A stretch of DNA of 64,000 nt from Strongylocentrotus purpuratus (taxonomy: Eukaryota; Echinodermata; Echinoidea; Camarodonta; Strongylocentrotidae), in the NCBI RefSeq assembly GCF_000002235.5, contig NW_022145606.1, forward strand, positions 16,372,254-16,436,253, written 5' to 3'. Numbering within the stretch: position 1 is the stretch's first letter; every line of letters begins with the position of its first letter. The notes below the pieces were generated by a model. The model made no database searches and had not been told where the DNA came from. It was given only the letters and a program-made list of their open reading frames with translations. Of the stretch, positions 25,901-35,030 are shown piece by piece. A program made the translations under genes and the position numbers.

Positions 25901-28900
25901 TTCGAGGTACTGGTTAAAACTATGGGCCTCGGTGACTCCAAAAGTACAATTTGCTTCGGGGCTCAGCAAGTAGTACTATTGGAGTCACCTAGCTCTTCCG
26001 CATAGTTTTAACCAGAACCTCTTAAGACAGTGTATATTTGTATACTGACCTTGAGGGGGATACGACATATATTGCCTGAACTAGATTCATATTACCCGAG
26101 TCGTAGATGAGGGTAGTTAATATTATTTTTATTATTATCTAGATCTAGAGCCCAAAATGGAAATATTACTTTCATACGCCTGCTTTGCTGGCAGCTCTCC
26201 CGACACTTTGCAGGCCTAGGGGCCGCGTACAGTGCATCTGCCCTATATCCTAGCTGTGCCTGCTAGCTTAATACAGAGTACGCCAATTAAAATGTCTGTA
26301 TTCTGTGTCTACGCCTAGAATTAAAATTAGTGATAGGAATTAGGGGGCGCACAAAATAACATTAGATCACAGATTACACAATATTTTACATAATCCAATA
26401 CATACATTTACCTACCATTCTTCATAATTTAACGCAATTCATCGAGCTGTTTAAAGGGTGTAATTTTACTTGTTTTGTTGTTAAAATAGACACGATTTCC
26501 ATTGTTACGTACATACACACACGCCGTATAGTTGAGTAAGCTATTTCGACTACGCGCTGCATTACTGCTGCCTGCTGCACCACACACAAAAAGAGCCACC
26601 CATCTGCTTATTTTACGTGTAAACCTATGGAAATGGAATATGTTCGCAAGAGAAAAGAAACAATTTGCACTGTTTGATTGCAAAGTTCCCGGATGTTACA
26701 CTACCGGTTAATACAAGACGTTATATACCTCTCTTTAGAACATAGCTATCTGATTGGTCAAAAATGTAGTCGTGATTTTAGCCATGCCCGCGATAGATTT
26801 TCAATAATTTATTGCATTTTACCCTGGTCCCCAACATAAAAAAAATCCTCTGGACGGCTATGCATCATTGCTCAAGGCATGGGCACACAAAGGATTTTTT
26901 TATGTTGGGAACCGGGGTGAAAGGCAATAAATTAATACAAGTGAAGTTTATTGCATTTTCTGTTTTTTTATTTTATTTATGGAAACTGCCCCCTACCCCA
27001 GCCCCCGCTGCGTACAGTCATGGTTCAGTGACAAAGCAATGGCCTCGTAACTGTGAGGCCCAAGGATCAAAACCGTGTCGATGTGCTATATTAGTGCCCT
27101 TTTGTGGGGCATTAATCCTCAGTACTGTCATTGATGACTTAAGGGCGTAGGTCCCCTAGTTGATAAGCATAGTAGCATACACATGCATTAGCATTCACGT
27201 AAAACACACATTGTCAAATTATTATTCAATACAATCTGAGAATGTATACTATTATCTAGATCTATTATTTTTAAATTATTTTTAAAATATGAATTCCATA
27301 AATTTGGGTAAAACAAAAATATTCCAACTATATGAGCGACAGTGTAATAACAATAAGTATTATTATTATTAGTGGTAACAGCAGTATTACTATCATTATC
27401 ATTATTAGTAGTAGTAGTAGTAATAGTAGTAGTAGTATTTGTTATTATTAATTTATACCCTTTGACTGTATGAAGTTAACAGCGCTAAAAACATCCGAGC
27501 ACATACCAATAAACATTATGATGTAAATATACATTGTTTGTAATATACCACAATAGGTAGTAACGTATGGGACAACAAAAGACAAAAATACATTAGACAG
27601 AGCAGCTTTATATTTCCTATAACAATAACATATCAACATATTTTTGTCCAAACTCTTGTTACCACTAATTACCCAATATTAATGAATTAAAATTAAAGTC
27701 ATGTTCTTAAATGCCTATTCATTTCCTCTTAAAGGCACACTGTCCTACTTGTAGCTACTTGCTCCCTCTATATAGAAAACTTCCCAAATCGGTGCCTGTT
27801 GGTCCCCCATGATCCTCTTTTTCTTATGTTAAATGAGAGCTGAGTTAATGAGATAGCATGTCACAGTGACCTCGATGGCTCGCTGTGTGGTCTAATCCCT
27901 TCTAGCTGCAGTAGTAACGCCTACCTTTAATCGCATATTGCACTATCATTTTGTGATGAATTAAAAATTAAATAAAATGTTAAATGTATTACCTTGAACA
28001 TGGTATGTTCCTTTGCATGTCTTATTCAAGTCGTCATCATAGATGAGTGCGATCACGTCGTGTGTCCCTATGGACACACGGCTGCCAACCGGGGAACCTC
28101 CTAGAGTAATATTTACCGAGACACCATCTCCGTGATATCTGTAACCATCTACAGATTTGATGACGTCATCTGCTCCGAAATCTGGGCTAAAAGTATACGT
28201 CGCTTGTTCTGGATCAGTGCTTATTGTGCGATTCAAGTTCGGGCAGTCCACGGGTAACTCGGTAACTGCAAACAATTACAATGATAAGAAAAAACGTTTG
28301 GTAACTCAGTAAGTATAAATTGATGTAACCCAAAATAAGTTTTGAATTTCTTAAATTATCCTCGTAAAGTAAAGAATTTCCTTGCTAAATTTTGTTACAA
28401 GTATCTCTATCAGAAATGGGAAATATCAAGATTTGCATTGCGACATGCCTCATAAGGGTGAATTACACCTCCCGAAGAACCCAGTGGCAATTTGCACCAT
28501 TTCCCGTAGCAGTTGCAAGTTCTTCCAGTAATTGATTGTAACATCGCTAATAATTGCAAAATCACTGTACGAACAATATTCTTCCTGAAACAATGTCTCA
28601 TCAGACCTACGTGTGTTCTGTACGTAGAATATGCAGGTATCTGAGTTGTTAAATGCATCGACTGCCAACAGTGTTACTGGTGTGTATCCTGGAGGAAACA
28701 TGTCATCTTCTGAGACGTTATAAGTTACCCCATTCGGGTCAGAACTCGCATCTTTGTAAGTATAGGTTGTACCATTCGTCAATCCAGAAAAGGTGTTTGG
28801 TGTATCGAGATGGAGAGTTACATCGGAACATGTCAGGATAGGAGGATCTTTGTCTATAACAAAATATATATTAATGCATAGTTAATTTAAACCATGGAAA

Positions 28901-31900
28901 AGCTTTTTTTTTAACACTTTGAAACAGAAAGGACGCAGGGTTTTCCATTTAAAATTGTCAGTAAACGTGTGCAAATTGTGATGTTTCTATAGCTGTCCAC
29001 GCATAAATAGGTTATCATAAATTATTTAAAGGGGATTAATTCTTCCAAGGCAGTGAATCAGAAGGAAGACAAGGAGGAAAAAAAAACTTTTTTTAAAATC
29101 ATTTGACGATTCTTTTGCCAGATATATGGCTTTATCCATTGTTGTATTGGTACATAATGATACTGTCAACGAACCGTAACCACAGTTTAATTTCTCATAA
29201 ACATGAAAAGGTGTTTATAAGATCAATATATCTTCACTCTTGAATAATATAATTGATACAAAACTAATTTAAAAAAAATGCAAGTTGCTGTCTAGGTACC
29301 CATTACCTTTGACAATATAGATGCCCGTGCATGTCTTACTCAACTCGTCATCATAGATGAGTGCAATCACGTCATGGGTTCCTATGGACACACTGCTCCC
29401 AACTGGGGATCCTCCTAGAGTAAGATTTACCGAGACACCACCTCCGTGATATCTGTAACCGTCTACAGATTTGGTGACATTATCTGCTCCGAAATATAGG
29501 GTAAAAGTATACGTCGCTTGGTCTGGATCAGTGCTTATTGTACGATTCAAGTCCGGGCAGTCCACAGGCAACTCGGTAACTGCCAAAAATTACAATGATA
29601 ATATAAGACGGTTGTTAACTTAGTAAGTATAAGTTGATGTTACAAAAAAATAAGTTTAGAATTTCGTAATTATCATATATTTGCTCCTAAAGTAAGGAAT
29701 TCCCTTGCTAAAGTTTAATTCAAGTATCTTTATCAGAAATGGGAAAATATCAAGATTTGCAGTGCAACATGCCTCATCAGGGTGAATTACACCTCCCGAA
29801 GAATCGAGTGGCAATTTGCAACATTTCCCGTAGCAGTTGCAAGTTCTTCCAGTAATTGATTGTAACATCGCTAAAAATTGCCATATCACTGGACGAATCA
29901 TAATCTTCACGAAACACTGTATTATCAGACCTACGTGTGTTCTGTACGTAGAATAGGCAGGAATCTGAGTTGTTAAATACATCGACTGCCAACAGTGTTA
30001 CTGGTGTGTATCCTGGAGGAAACAGGTCATCTTCTGAGACGTTATAAGTTACCCCATTCGGGTCAGCACTTGCATCTTTGTAAGTATAGGTTGTACCATT
30101 CGTCAATCCAGAAAAGGTGTTTGGTGAATCGCGATTGAGAGTTATATTCAAACATGTCACGTTAGGAGAATCTGTATCTACGAAGAAAAACAAAATCAAT
30201 GCATTGTTAGTTGAAAGCATAGAAAAGCTAATTTTTGAACATGTTGAAACAGAAAGGACACAGGGTTTTAAATTAAAAATTGGTAGTTATCATGTGTACA
30301 TTGAAATGTTTGTTTAGCTGTGGGGAAGAAAAAAACTTTTTTTAAAATTATGTGACAATTCTTTTATGTGTTGCTTCATACTATTGATACTGTCAACAAA
30401 ATGACACAACATTTAAATTTCTCATGAACATTAAAAAGTGTTTATAAGATTAATATATCTTCAGTCTTTAATAATAAAATAATAGAACAGAATTTCTGTC
30501 CTTAAATGCATCCATTACCTTTGACAGAATAGATGCCCGTGCATGTCTTACTCAATTCGTCATCATAGATGAGTACTATCATGGCATGGGTTCCTATGGA
30601 CACACTGCTCCCAACCGCGAATCCTCCCAAAGTAAGATTAACCGAGACATCACCTCCGTGATATCTGTAACCATCTAACGACTTGGTGACGTTATCTGCT
30701 CCGAAATCTGGGGTAAAAGTATACGTCGCTTGGTCTGGATCAGTGCTTATTGTGCGATTCAAGTTCGGGCAGTCCACAGGCAACTCGGTAACTGCAAAAA
30801 GTTACATTGATAATAAAAGACCTTTGGTAACTCAGTATTAAAGTATTAATTGATGTAACACAAAATAAGTTTTGAATTTCCTTGATTACAAAACATTTGC
30901 TCGTAAGGTAAGGAATTCCCTTGCTAAAATTTGTTACAAGAACCTTTATCAGAAATTGGAATATATCAAGATTTGCAGTGCAACATGCTTCGTCAAGGTG
31001 AATCACACATCCCGAAGAACCCAGTGGCAATTTGCACCATTTCCCGTAGCAGTTGCAAGTTCTTCCAGTAATTGATTGTAACATCGCTAATAATTGCTAT
31101 ATCACTGGACGAATCATAATCTTCATTAAACAATGTCTCATCAGACCTACGTGTGTTCTGTACGTAGAATAGGCAGGAATCTGAGTTGTTATATGTATCG
31201 ACTGCCAACAGTGTTACTGGTGTGTATCCTGGAGGAAACAGGTCATCTTCTGAGACGTTATAGGTAATCCCATTCGGGTCAGCACTTGCATCTGTGTAAG
31301 TATAGGTTGTTCCATTCGTCAATCCAGAAAAGGTGTTTGGTGAATCGAGATCCAAGTCGAGAGTTACATTGGAACATGTCAAGATAGGAGGATCTATGTC
31401 TATAAAAAAAAAATATATATATATAAATGCATAGTTAATTGAAACCATACAAAAGCTTATTTTTGAACATGAAGAAGCAGAAAGGCAAGTTTTTCAATAT
31501 AAAATTGTCAGTAAACGTGTTTAAACTGTAATGTTTGTTCAGCTGTCTTACCAAATCCATTGACTTCCGAGACTCTAACGGAATCGTATTACCGGTGCCT
31601 TCTCTTCAACAGTATGTGCATTACATTAGATTAAAGCGTCGTAGATTAAGAAGACTGGACGAAATTGTCTTCTGTAGACCACGCATCCTCGCCAAATAGG
31701 TTATTAATTATTAAAAGGGCATGAATTCTTCCAAAGCAGTGAATCTAAAGAAAGACAAAGAGCTAGAACAAAACTTGTTTGTAATCATGTGATGATTCTT
31801 TCGCCAGATTGTTGGCATTGTCCTTTTTTGTGGTAGTACATAATAATACTATCAATGAAACGTAGCCACAGTTAAATTTCTTATATATAAACATGAAACA

Positions 31901-34900
31901 CAGTTTATAAGATCAATATATCTTCAGTCTTTTATAATATAATTGATATAAAATGAATACAATTTAAGTTGCTGTCCATGCACCCGTTACCTTTGACGAT
32001 ATAGATGCCCGTGCATGTCTTACTCAACTCGTCATCATAGATGAGTGCAATCACGTCATGGGTTCCTATGGACACACTGCTCCCAACTGGGGATCCTCCT
32101 AGAGTAAGAATTACCGAGACACCACCTCCGTGATATCTGTAACCATCTACAGATTTGGTGACGTCATCTGCTCCGAAATCTGGGATAAAAGTATACGTCG
32201 CTTGGTCTGGATCAGTGCTTATTGTACGATTCAAGTCCGGGCAGTTCACTGGCAACTCAGTGACTGTAAAAATAACAGAATTTGCTTCGTTACTAACATG
32301 TACTTATATTAGGCAACTTTGAGTCCAACTTCTCAAATCTGTTATTCCTTTAAAGGGATTCGGTAACTTTGTCTCAGATTCTTAAACAAAATTCTGGATT
32401 TTGCTCATGCTGCAACGGTAATTATAAATCTTTAGGAACAGAAGAAAAAAATCTATGAGTGACTGGTTTTACCATACCCATTTTCCCCGATACAATGTAG
32501 AGCTTTAAAAACCGTTGGGAAAACTGTTATTGAAACTTTGATTTCCAATCATAAATATCTTAATAATCAGACAAGCGATCAGCTGGTAAAAGTCATGGGA
32601 TTCCTGACTTACCTAAAGTTGTATAATTATGATTGCCGCATGAGCTTATTCCATGATTTTGTTTAGAATCTGAAACAAAGAAATACCCAATCCCGATCTA
32701 TAAAAGGACATCTGAACTATATGAACTTCAAATTTAGTGTTCGTATGCATTATACCATAGCGAGACAAATTGATTAGATTTGTGGTTAGGAAGGTCGAAG
32801 GTCGAAGCAAGGCAATATATTGGGGACGGGGGGGGGCCTGGTAATCACAATTAAAGGTACTATGTCCCATTTGCAGGCCAAAAAATGAAAAAGTTAAATT
32901 CCAACTGCATTTGAAAGATAATACTAATTTAGAACTTCCCTAAAAAAGGTGGGGCTTGAAAATGTCTTCAAGTGGGAAAATAACGACTATTAGTTGTCAA
33001 ATCGACTTTAGGGCTATAGAGCCCAAAAGTAATAGTCTTGATTTTCAGACAATTATTGTACCGAATGGTCATACGTTTTATGCTGCGCAAAGATTCAATC
33101 ACTTTAATCTTGGCCATCATAAGAAGTGGGTTATTGATGTAGACAAATGCTCATGTACCCTTTATAACTCTTTTTATGTACTATGTTATTACCAAAGAAG
33201 AAAAAAAGCCAGTCAGTCACTCAATAGTGTCTGACAGTGAAGTCTATCAAGGAAACGGGTTTCCTTACATAATTTGAATATTAGGACACTTCTAACGTTT
33301 AAATTTCACAGATAGGACATACATGACATATTCATAATTCCTGCAAAGTTCTACAGAATTTGAGGTTGGCTGCACAAGGGACATAGTACCTTTAAATGTA
33401 CATGGTACTATTTCAAATTATTTTAGCTGTGACTTTAAAATGTGTAACTAGTATCATGCATCATATGATTACACATAAATCAGATTTTGTGATTATCACG
33501 TCAAATAACAGGGTCGTAGGGATCAATTGAAAATTTGAAATGTGATTATAGGCTTTTGGTTCTCTTCCTGATTATTCAAGAATAATTTTCGAGGCATGAT
33601 CGTTAATGAATACAGGCGGAGGTATGTTGGAAACGCAGTCTCGTTTGTCCAGTTGTAATTATGCTGTCAAGAAATTGGTTTATTAAACTAAATTCAGTTT
33701 ATATCCGGGCGCCAAATTAAAAAACAAAACATGTTTACGTTAAGTACTGTGAAAACATACGTAAATGTCTATAAACAAATTAGTCAGCTCCATCTTCTGT
33801 CGATGAAATGTAGCAAGGTATTATATAAATATCTGTCATGTTTAGGGAAATAACGGAAAAGGTGGGAATTGATAGGGTGTCGCGCGTCCATGCTTTCCAG
33901 GGATGGAGTCCCCTTAGGACCACGTTTATATGCATAATTTTGAGCACACTTTTCAAAGAGAAATGAGAGGGAATATAATGTTCAGTACATTTTCATTTAA
34001 AAGTTAACCAATTGATTCATGTGATTAGGAAGATGCAAGTTGGTCTAGCGAGAATTATCAGCCCCCCTGCCTTTGCCAACAAACTGACTCAAATGATACC
34101 CAGGTTGGAAAATGCGTCATGTTTTTCGGATAGGGAACTTAACACACACGCGCAACCACGCACGTCCACAAACTCATCCTGTATCTATGGAAAAGACCGG
34201 TAATAGTGGTGGAGAAAATAACCAATCACTAAAATATTCAAGTAGCTAGCACAGAATGGCTAATGTTTCATGGATAGCTAAAGGAAATAAATAAGAAATA
34301 ACCACCTTTTAGGGGCATTTCCTAGGAATAGCAAAGTGGTGGTGTTTTTTTTTTTAACCAGCCGATCGCCTGTCTGATTATCAAGATATTTATGATTGGA
34401 AATCAAAATTTCAATAACAGTTTTCCCAACGGTTTTTATAACTCTATAGTCTATTTGGGAAAAGTGAATTAGTAACGTGCATTAATGAACGAATTTTGAG
34501 AGAATACATTCGGAATTGAACATTCAGGCAAAAATTGTTATTTTTAAAAGTTGCATCGGGTTCACGGGGTTTTAACCAGAACCAGGGGTAATCTTCAAAA
34601 AACAGATAATGACAACCCATTACACAGTTAAATAAGCCCTAAACACCCAACTTGAAATCACTCAGTCTATGTTGAATTAGATACAACGTATAACTGCTTT
34701 ATCTAATTTAATACAAATAAAAGCGGCCGGGAAATAGTATAAAATGTTCATACTTACGTGTGTTCTGTACACCGAAGTAGCAACGCGTCTCTTGAAAACA
34801 AGCATCCTGTGCGGTCAAAAAAACAGAGGTGATTCCAGGAGGGAGCAGGTCTCCATCTGGACCACAATCGAAGTCGAAATAGACAGCAATACCCTGTGTG

Positions 34901-35030
34901 AAAGGGTTGTCATCAGAGTAGGTGTAATCGACACCGCTTATCAGTACAGGAAAGGAATTTGGGAAGGTTGAGGTAGCCACTACATTTGAACATGTCACCT
35001 CCGGGCCAGCAGAGTCAAATAAACACGGAT
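10230..35030 (-). CDS. HYR-SEA-EGF transmembrane protein, 16 exons, both ends missing
   Basis: Seen: sixteen exons on the minus strand, each bounded by AG and GT, and every junction keeps the reading phase (nearly all phase 1, the SEA-SEA junction phase 0). Exons sum to 3452 nt, about 1150 residues. Order: HYR B0, then A1-B1, A2-B2, A3-B3, A4, one more HYR, a cysteine-free HYR-like domain, SEA (two exons), EGF-like (two exons), TM helix, cytoplasmic tail. Known: HYR is an Ig-like fold found in sea urchin hyalin and many echinoderm adhesion proteins; SEA domains sit just outside the membrane in mucins and often self-cleave. Inferred: a heavily N-glycosylated cell-surface adhesion or recognition protein. 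Missing: signal peptide and first exon(s) above 35030, and the stop codon, because the tail exon ends at a good splice donor at 10229. Exon calls are manual; no transcript was available. Confidence 0.85.
10820..11180. mobile_element. C-tract hAT-like MITE, damaged
   Basis: It contains two copies of the CTTTGGTAATGTTATGTGTA block and two of GAGCAAAATGTCAAATTTTC with C-runs between, sequence shared with the complete elements at 53969-54387 and 59194-59622. The termini are lost or rearranged. Confidence 0.55.
11182..11862. mobile_element. foldback element of the CAGTGCGTCCCAGAAA family
   Basis: About 260 bp arms (11182-11445 and 11610-11862) are inverted copies. The right end is CTGGGACGCACTGTA, giving a TA-flanked terminus as in Tc1/mariner-type MITEs; the left terminus is lost next to the C-tract element. 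Half copies occur at 57530-57813 and 60718-60812. Confidence 0.65.
11865..12040 (+). mobile_element. tRNA-derived SINE
   Basis: A B-box-like GGGTTCGAAACT follows a CGTTATCCGGTGACC segment. The body has GGCATTAATCCTCA, a 25-nt C-run, then a TTGCTTACAAGCATTTATGC tail. The ATTAATCCTCA body is shared with the SINE at 27010-27160. It lies directly beside the TM exon. Confidence 0.55.
12119..12319 (-). CDS. exon: transmembrane helix and start of cytoplasmic tail
   Basis: 201 nt, phase 1-1. About 28 hydrophobic residues (IAVIVGTTAGVLFLFIFFLM and on through VVYLLAL) followed by RNR, a stop-transfer signal that puts the C-terminus inside. The tail begins MMMKYQNSQGPAGPTSMF and reaches RRMPSR. Acceptor CTCCCTCAG is good. 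The donor GAG|GTTGGT is weak; it was chosen because it restores phase with the exon at 10390 and because the sequence after it is G-rich and AT-repeat junk. Confidence 0.8.
12793..13301. mobile_element. TTAA-flanked MITE (AAGGGA..GGTAAC family)
   Basis: Left end TTAAAGGGACTTGGTAACGT; right end CAACCTTTAACAATGTTAAT with a CACTTTAA close. Relatives lie at 32347, 34360 and 56203-56812. Intronic, between the TM and EGF exons. Confidence 0.55.
13535..13587 (-). CDS. exon: EGF-like domain, last part
   Basis: Only 53 nt. It gives CTESWTGDRCQTSTNSK, with cysteines 5 and 6 and the Trp/Gly spacing typical of EGF ends. Donor GTAAGT; the final T joins CA of the next exon to make Ser. A short linker then leads to the membrane. 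Confidence 0.87.
14102..14177 (-). CDS. exon: EGF-like domain, first part
   Basis: 76 nt. It supplies cysteines 1 to 4 of an EGF-like domain: PCEDLTCENSGTCIM then SDGSGAEC. Donor GTAGGG, acceptor GTTCAG. The split codon AG+A gives the Arg between cysteines 4 and 5. The spacing fits EGF; Asp/Asn consensus residues for calcium binding are not obvious. Confidence 0.87.
15555..15948. mobile_element. 394 bp element made of GGACAACTACCCC repeats
   Basis: Ends CGGTTCTAGGACA and TGTCCGGATACG are flanked by an exact 8-bp duplication CCCATTAA (15547-15554, 15949-15956). The left half is tandem GACAACTACCCCC units, the right half the same units inverted, so the whole can fold. The 8-bp duplication points to hAT-type transposition. 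Confidence 0.75.
16316..16538 (-). CDS. exon: SEA domain, C-terminal half with GS cleavage site
   Basis: 223 nt, enters in phase 0 and leaves in phase 1; acceptor TTTTCCTCAG, donor GTGAGT. It starts LDKIYQRTPGFIGSRAVSF and continues GSGSIITNFILIF. Known: SEA domains of MUC1 and of some adhesion receptors cleave themselves at G-S-V-V-V in this loop; here G22-S23-I-I-T of the exon is the matching position. About 50 more residues complete the fold, ending SPTAFNFV before the EGF exon. Confidence 0.87.
16800..17330. repeat. tandem duplication in intron
   Basis: The block with ACACACTGCTAAAACAAAAC and GTTGATCTTGAGGATTATGA occurs at about 16820-17030 and again at 17125-17330, with a microsatellite-like ACACAC tail. 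Non-coding. Confidence 0.65.
17447..17574 (-). CDS. exon: SEA domain, N-terminal half
   Basis: 128 nt, enters in phase 1 and leaves in phase 0; donor GTAAGA, acceptor GGAATAG. It gives NYALPGNMVLARIKGIDATF then TQDLLDDTTTTFKNLALELQ, the strand and helix pattern at the start of SEA domains (V-x-x-x-I-x-x-x-x-F-T-x-x-L, then F-x-x-L-x-x-x-L). Confidence 0.85.
18365..18533. mobile_element. 169 bp foldback MITE
   Basis: Arms share AATGACTGCTTTAA, then AGAAATAGTTGTTTTTATAC and AAGGTTACAATT in inverted order, around a short GC-richer loop (TGCCCGAGGCGTGCCGAGGG). Confidence 0.8.
18749..18831. repeat. 83 bp hairpin
   Basis: Left arm CTCATGAGTGCGCAATGCAT and right arm ending TTGCATTGCGCACACATGAG pair over about 40 bp with few mismatches. 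Confidence 0.8.
19143..19156. promoter_or_regulatory. perfect RFX X-box
   Basis: GTAACCATGGTAAC fits the X-box consensus GTNRCC-N0-3-RGYAAC exactly and is a palindrome. RFX factors bind such sites, often at ciliary genes. It is intronic here, 0.2 kb downstream (in gene sense) of the HYR-like exon, so function is uncertain. Confidence 0.35.
19370..19645 (-). CDS. exon: cysteine-free HYR/Ig-like domain
   Basis: 276 nt, phase 1-1; donor GTAAAC, acceptor TCAAG. About 92 residues with the beta-sandwich rhythm of HYR: RELPVEILQASPVYDG start, LSPGVNNIRIEATDG late motif, then TIQFVLNVSSNQP. It has no cysteine, so the disulfide is absent. It joins the SEA exon as NQP-V-NYALPG. Could also be classed as a cadherin-like or generic Ig-like domain. 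Confidence 0.8.
20370..20603 (-). CDS. exon: single HYR domain, not in the tandem family
   Basis: 234 nt, phase 1-1; donor GTGAGT. It reads DDESPFIMCSNLTLPFG, a VSDNVDEPSSL centre and GVNEISATVTDSAGNINST followed by VCY: a canonical HYR with 'DSAGN' and two cysteines. It is closer to standard HYR repeats than to types A and B. Confidence 0.88.
20745..21050 (+). mobile_element. tRNA-derived SINE with microsatellite tail
   Basis: A-box-like GTGGTCTAGTGGTTAAGCC and a B-box-like GGGTTCTAATAGCC about 35 bp later, then a body with CACCCAGGTGTAAATAGG and an ATA-rich tail at 21003-21050. Intronic. Confidence 0.7.
21051..25878. mobile_element. MITE split by element X
   Basis: Outer ends TTATATCCTGCATCAAAAA and TTTTTGATGCAGGATATAA are inverted. 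Both inner flanks of X also share an inverted GTGACGTCAC-ACCCTGGAC block, so about 830 bp of this older element surrounds X. Confidence 0.55.
21482..25477 (+). mobile_element. element X, copy 1 (uninterrupted, 4.0 kb)
   Basis: It begins CCGGTGTGACGGC and ends GCCGTCACACCGG. Inside each end lies a longer inverted region of GGCGGAT..TGTTC..GGAACAAAATCTGCC units. The interior has a TC-rich low-complexity tract (22262-22500), long G and C runs and only short ORFs; no transposase was recognised, so it is non-autonomous. It is nearly identical to the inverted copy at 38482-53432, implying recent activity. It fills the intron between HYR A4 and the next exon. Superfamily and target duplication are unresolved. 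Confidence 0.75.
25879..26043. mobile_element. 165 bp foldback MITE
   Basis: Arms share ACAAATATA, then CTGGTTAAAACTATG and GGTGACTCC in inverted order around a CTTCGGGGCTCAGCAAG loop. Confidence 0.7.
26044..27009. other. intronic stretch, little recognised
   Basis: Contains a CCAAT-like TGATTGGTC at about 26753 and a short inverted pair around 26830-26920 (AAAAAAATCCT and AGGATTTTTTTATG). The longest ORF is 84 codons with no family resemblance. Confidence 0.4.
27010..27160 (+). mobile_element. tRNA-derived SINE, diverged
   Basis: A-box-like TGGTTCAGTGACAAAGC and a degenerate B box AAGGATCAAAACC, then GTGGGGCATTAATCCTCAGT as in the SINE at 11865. Confidence 0.5.
27729..27930 (+). mobile_element. 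TTAA-flanked MITE (copy 2 of 3)
   Basis: Same element as 2440-2644, very similar over its whole length, from TTAAAGGCACACTGTCC to CTACCTTTAA. It lies just downstream (in gene sense) of HYR exon A4. Confidence 0.7.
27993..28265 (-). CDS. exon: HYR domain A4 (last of the array)
   Basis: 273 nt, phase 1-1; donor GTAATA. Type A HYR: TELPVDCPNLNRTIS, SRVSIGTHDVIALIYDD, then KTCKGTYHVQ in place of the KTCTGIYIVK of other copies. It splices over a 7.4 kb intron, which holds element X, to the exon at 20603; G + AT restores an Asp. Confidence 0.87.
28611..28853 (-). CDS. exon: HYR domain B3
   Basis: 243 nt, phase 1-1; donor GTAGGT. Type B HYR: DKDPPILTCSDVTL start, DMFPPGYTPVTLLAVD, NNSDTCIFYVQNT end. 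Confidence 0.87.
29307..29579 (-). CDS. exon: HYR domain A3
   Basis: 273 nt, phase 1-1; donor GTAATG. Type A HYR: TELPVDCPDLNRTIS start and DDELSKTCTGIYIVK end. It is more like A1 at its 3' end than like its neighbours A2 and A4, which suggests gene conversion or unequal exchange within the array. Confidence 0.87.
29935..30177 (-). CDS. exon: HYR domain B2
   Basis: 243 nt, phase 1-1; donor GTAGGT. Type B HYR: DTDSPNVTCLNITL start, DLFPPGYTPVTLLAVD, NNSDSCLFYVQNT end. Near-identical in its centre to B1 and B3. Confidence 0.87.
30519..30791 (-). CDS. exon: HYR domain A2
   Basis: 273 nt, phase 1-1; donor GTAATG. Type A HYR very close to A1, A3 and A4, with a few private changes (GGFAVGSS, THAMIVLIYDDEL). 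Two cysteines as in the family. Confidence 0.87.
31151..31399 (-). CDS. exon: HYR domain B1
   Basis: 249 nt, phase 1-1; donor GTAGGT. Type B HYR: DIDPPILTCSNVTL start, TNGTTYTYTDASADPNG centre, LFPPGYTPVTLLAVD and a late cysteine in NNSDSCLF. Six nucleotides longer than B2 and B3 through an extra Asp-Leu pair after VTL. The frame stays open past the donor for about 50 codons (see findings). Confidence 0.87.
31991..32263 (-). CDS. exon: HYR domain A1
   Basis: 273 nt, phase 1-1. Type A HYR: TELPVNCPDLNRTIS near the start, a conserved DGYRYHGGGVSV centre, and IGTHDVIALIYDDELSKTC before the end, giving the usual two cysteines. Several N-X-S/T sites (for example NRT). Donor GTAACG is weaker than in other copies. 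The first C of its first codon comes from B0 (ACA C + TC). Confidence 0.87.
32347..32610. mobile_element. MITE of the AAGGGAT-CGGTAAC family
   Basis: Starts TTTAAAGGGATTCGGTAACT and contains AATAATCAGACAAGCGATCA, which occurs inverted at 34360-34450 and 56520-56600. It sits next to exon A1, and this junction was copied to 56.3 kb. Confidence 0.5.
32851..33395 (+). mobile_element. TTAA-flanked MITE with GGTACTATGTCCC ends (copy 2)
   Basis: 545 bp, TTAAAGGTACTATGTCCC at the left and GGGACATAGTACCTTTAA at the right. The inverted relative is 516-1070. The 92-codon ORF inside shows no domain. Confidence 0.75.
33400..34750. other. intron between HYR B0 and A1, little recognised
   Basis: AT-rich; apart from a MITE remnant at about 34360-34450 nothing could be named. 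No HYR-like exon was found here, although the alternating order would allow none to be missing (B0 joins A1 in phase). Confidence 0.5.
34758..35030 (-). CDS. exon: HYR domain B0 (most 5' exon found)
   Basis: 273 nt, phase 1 at both ends; donor GTAAGT, acceptor GCAAGCAG. It reads as an HYR domain from a DPCLFDSAGPEVTCSN start through LLPPGITSVFLTAQDAC to FGVQNT. It keeps the typical TCS and late-cysteine pair but carries extra cysteines (FDFDCGPDG, QETRCYF), so it may have a second disulfide. It is clearly diverged from the three other B copies, so it was not part of the recent duplications. The exon before it must end with one G-phase nucleotide and was not found. Confidence 0.85.

Noticed and set aside
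30872-32312. Plus-strand ORFs across the HYR array
   Set aside because: They are antisense shadows of the HYR exons and their introns.
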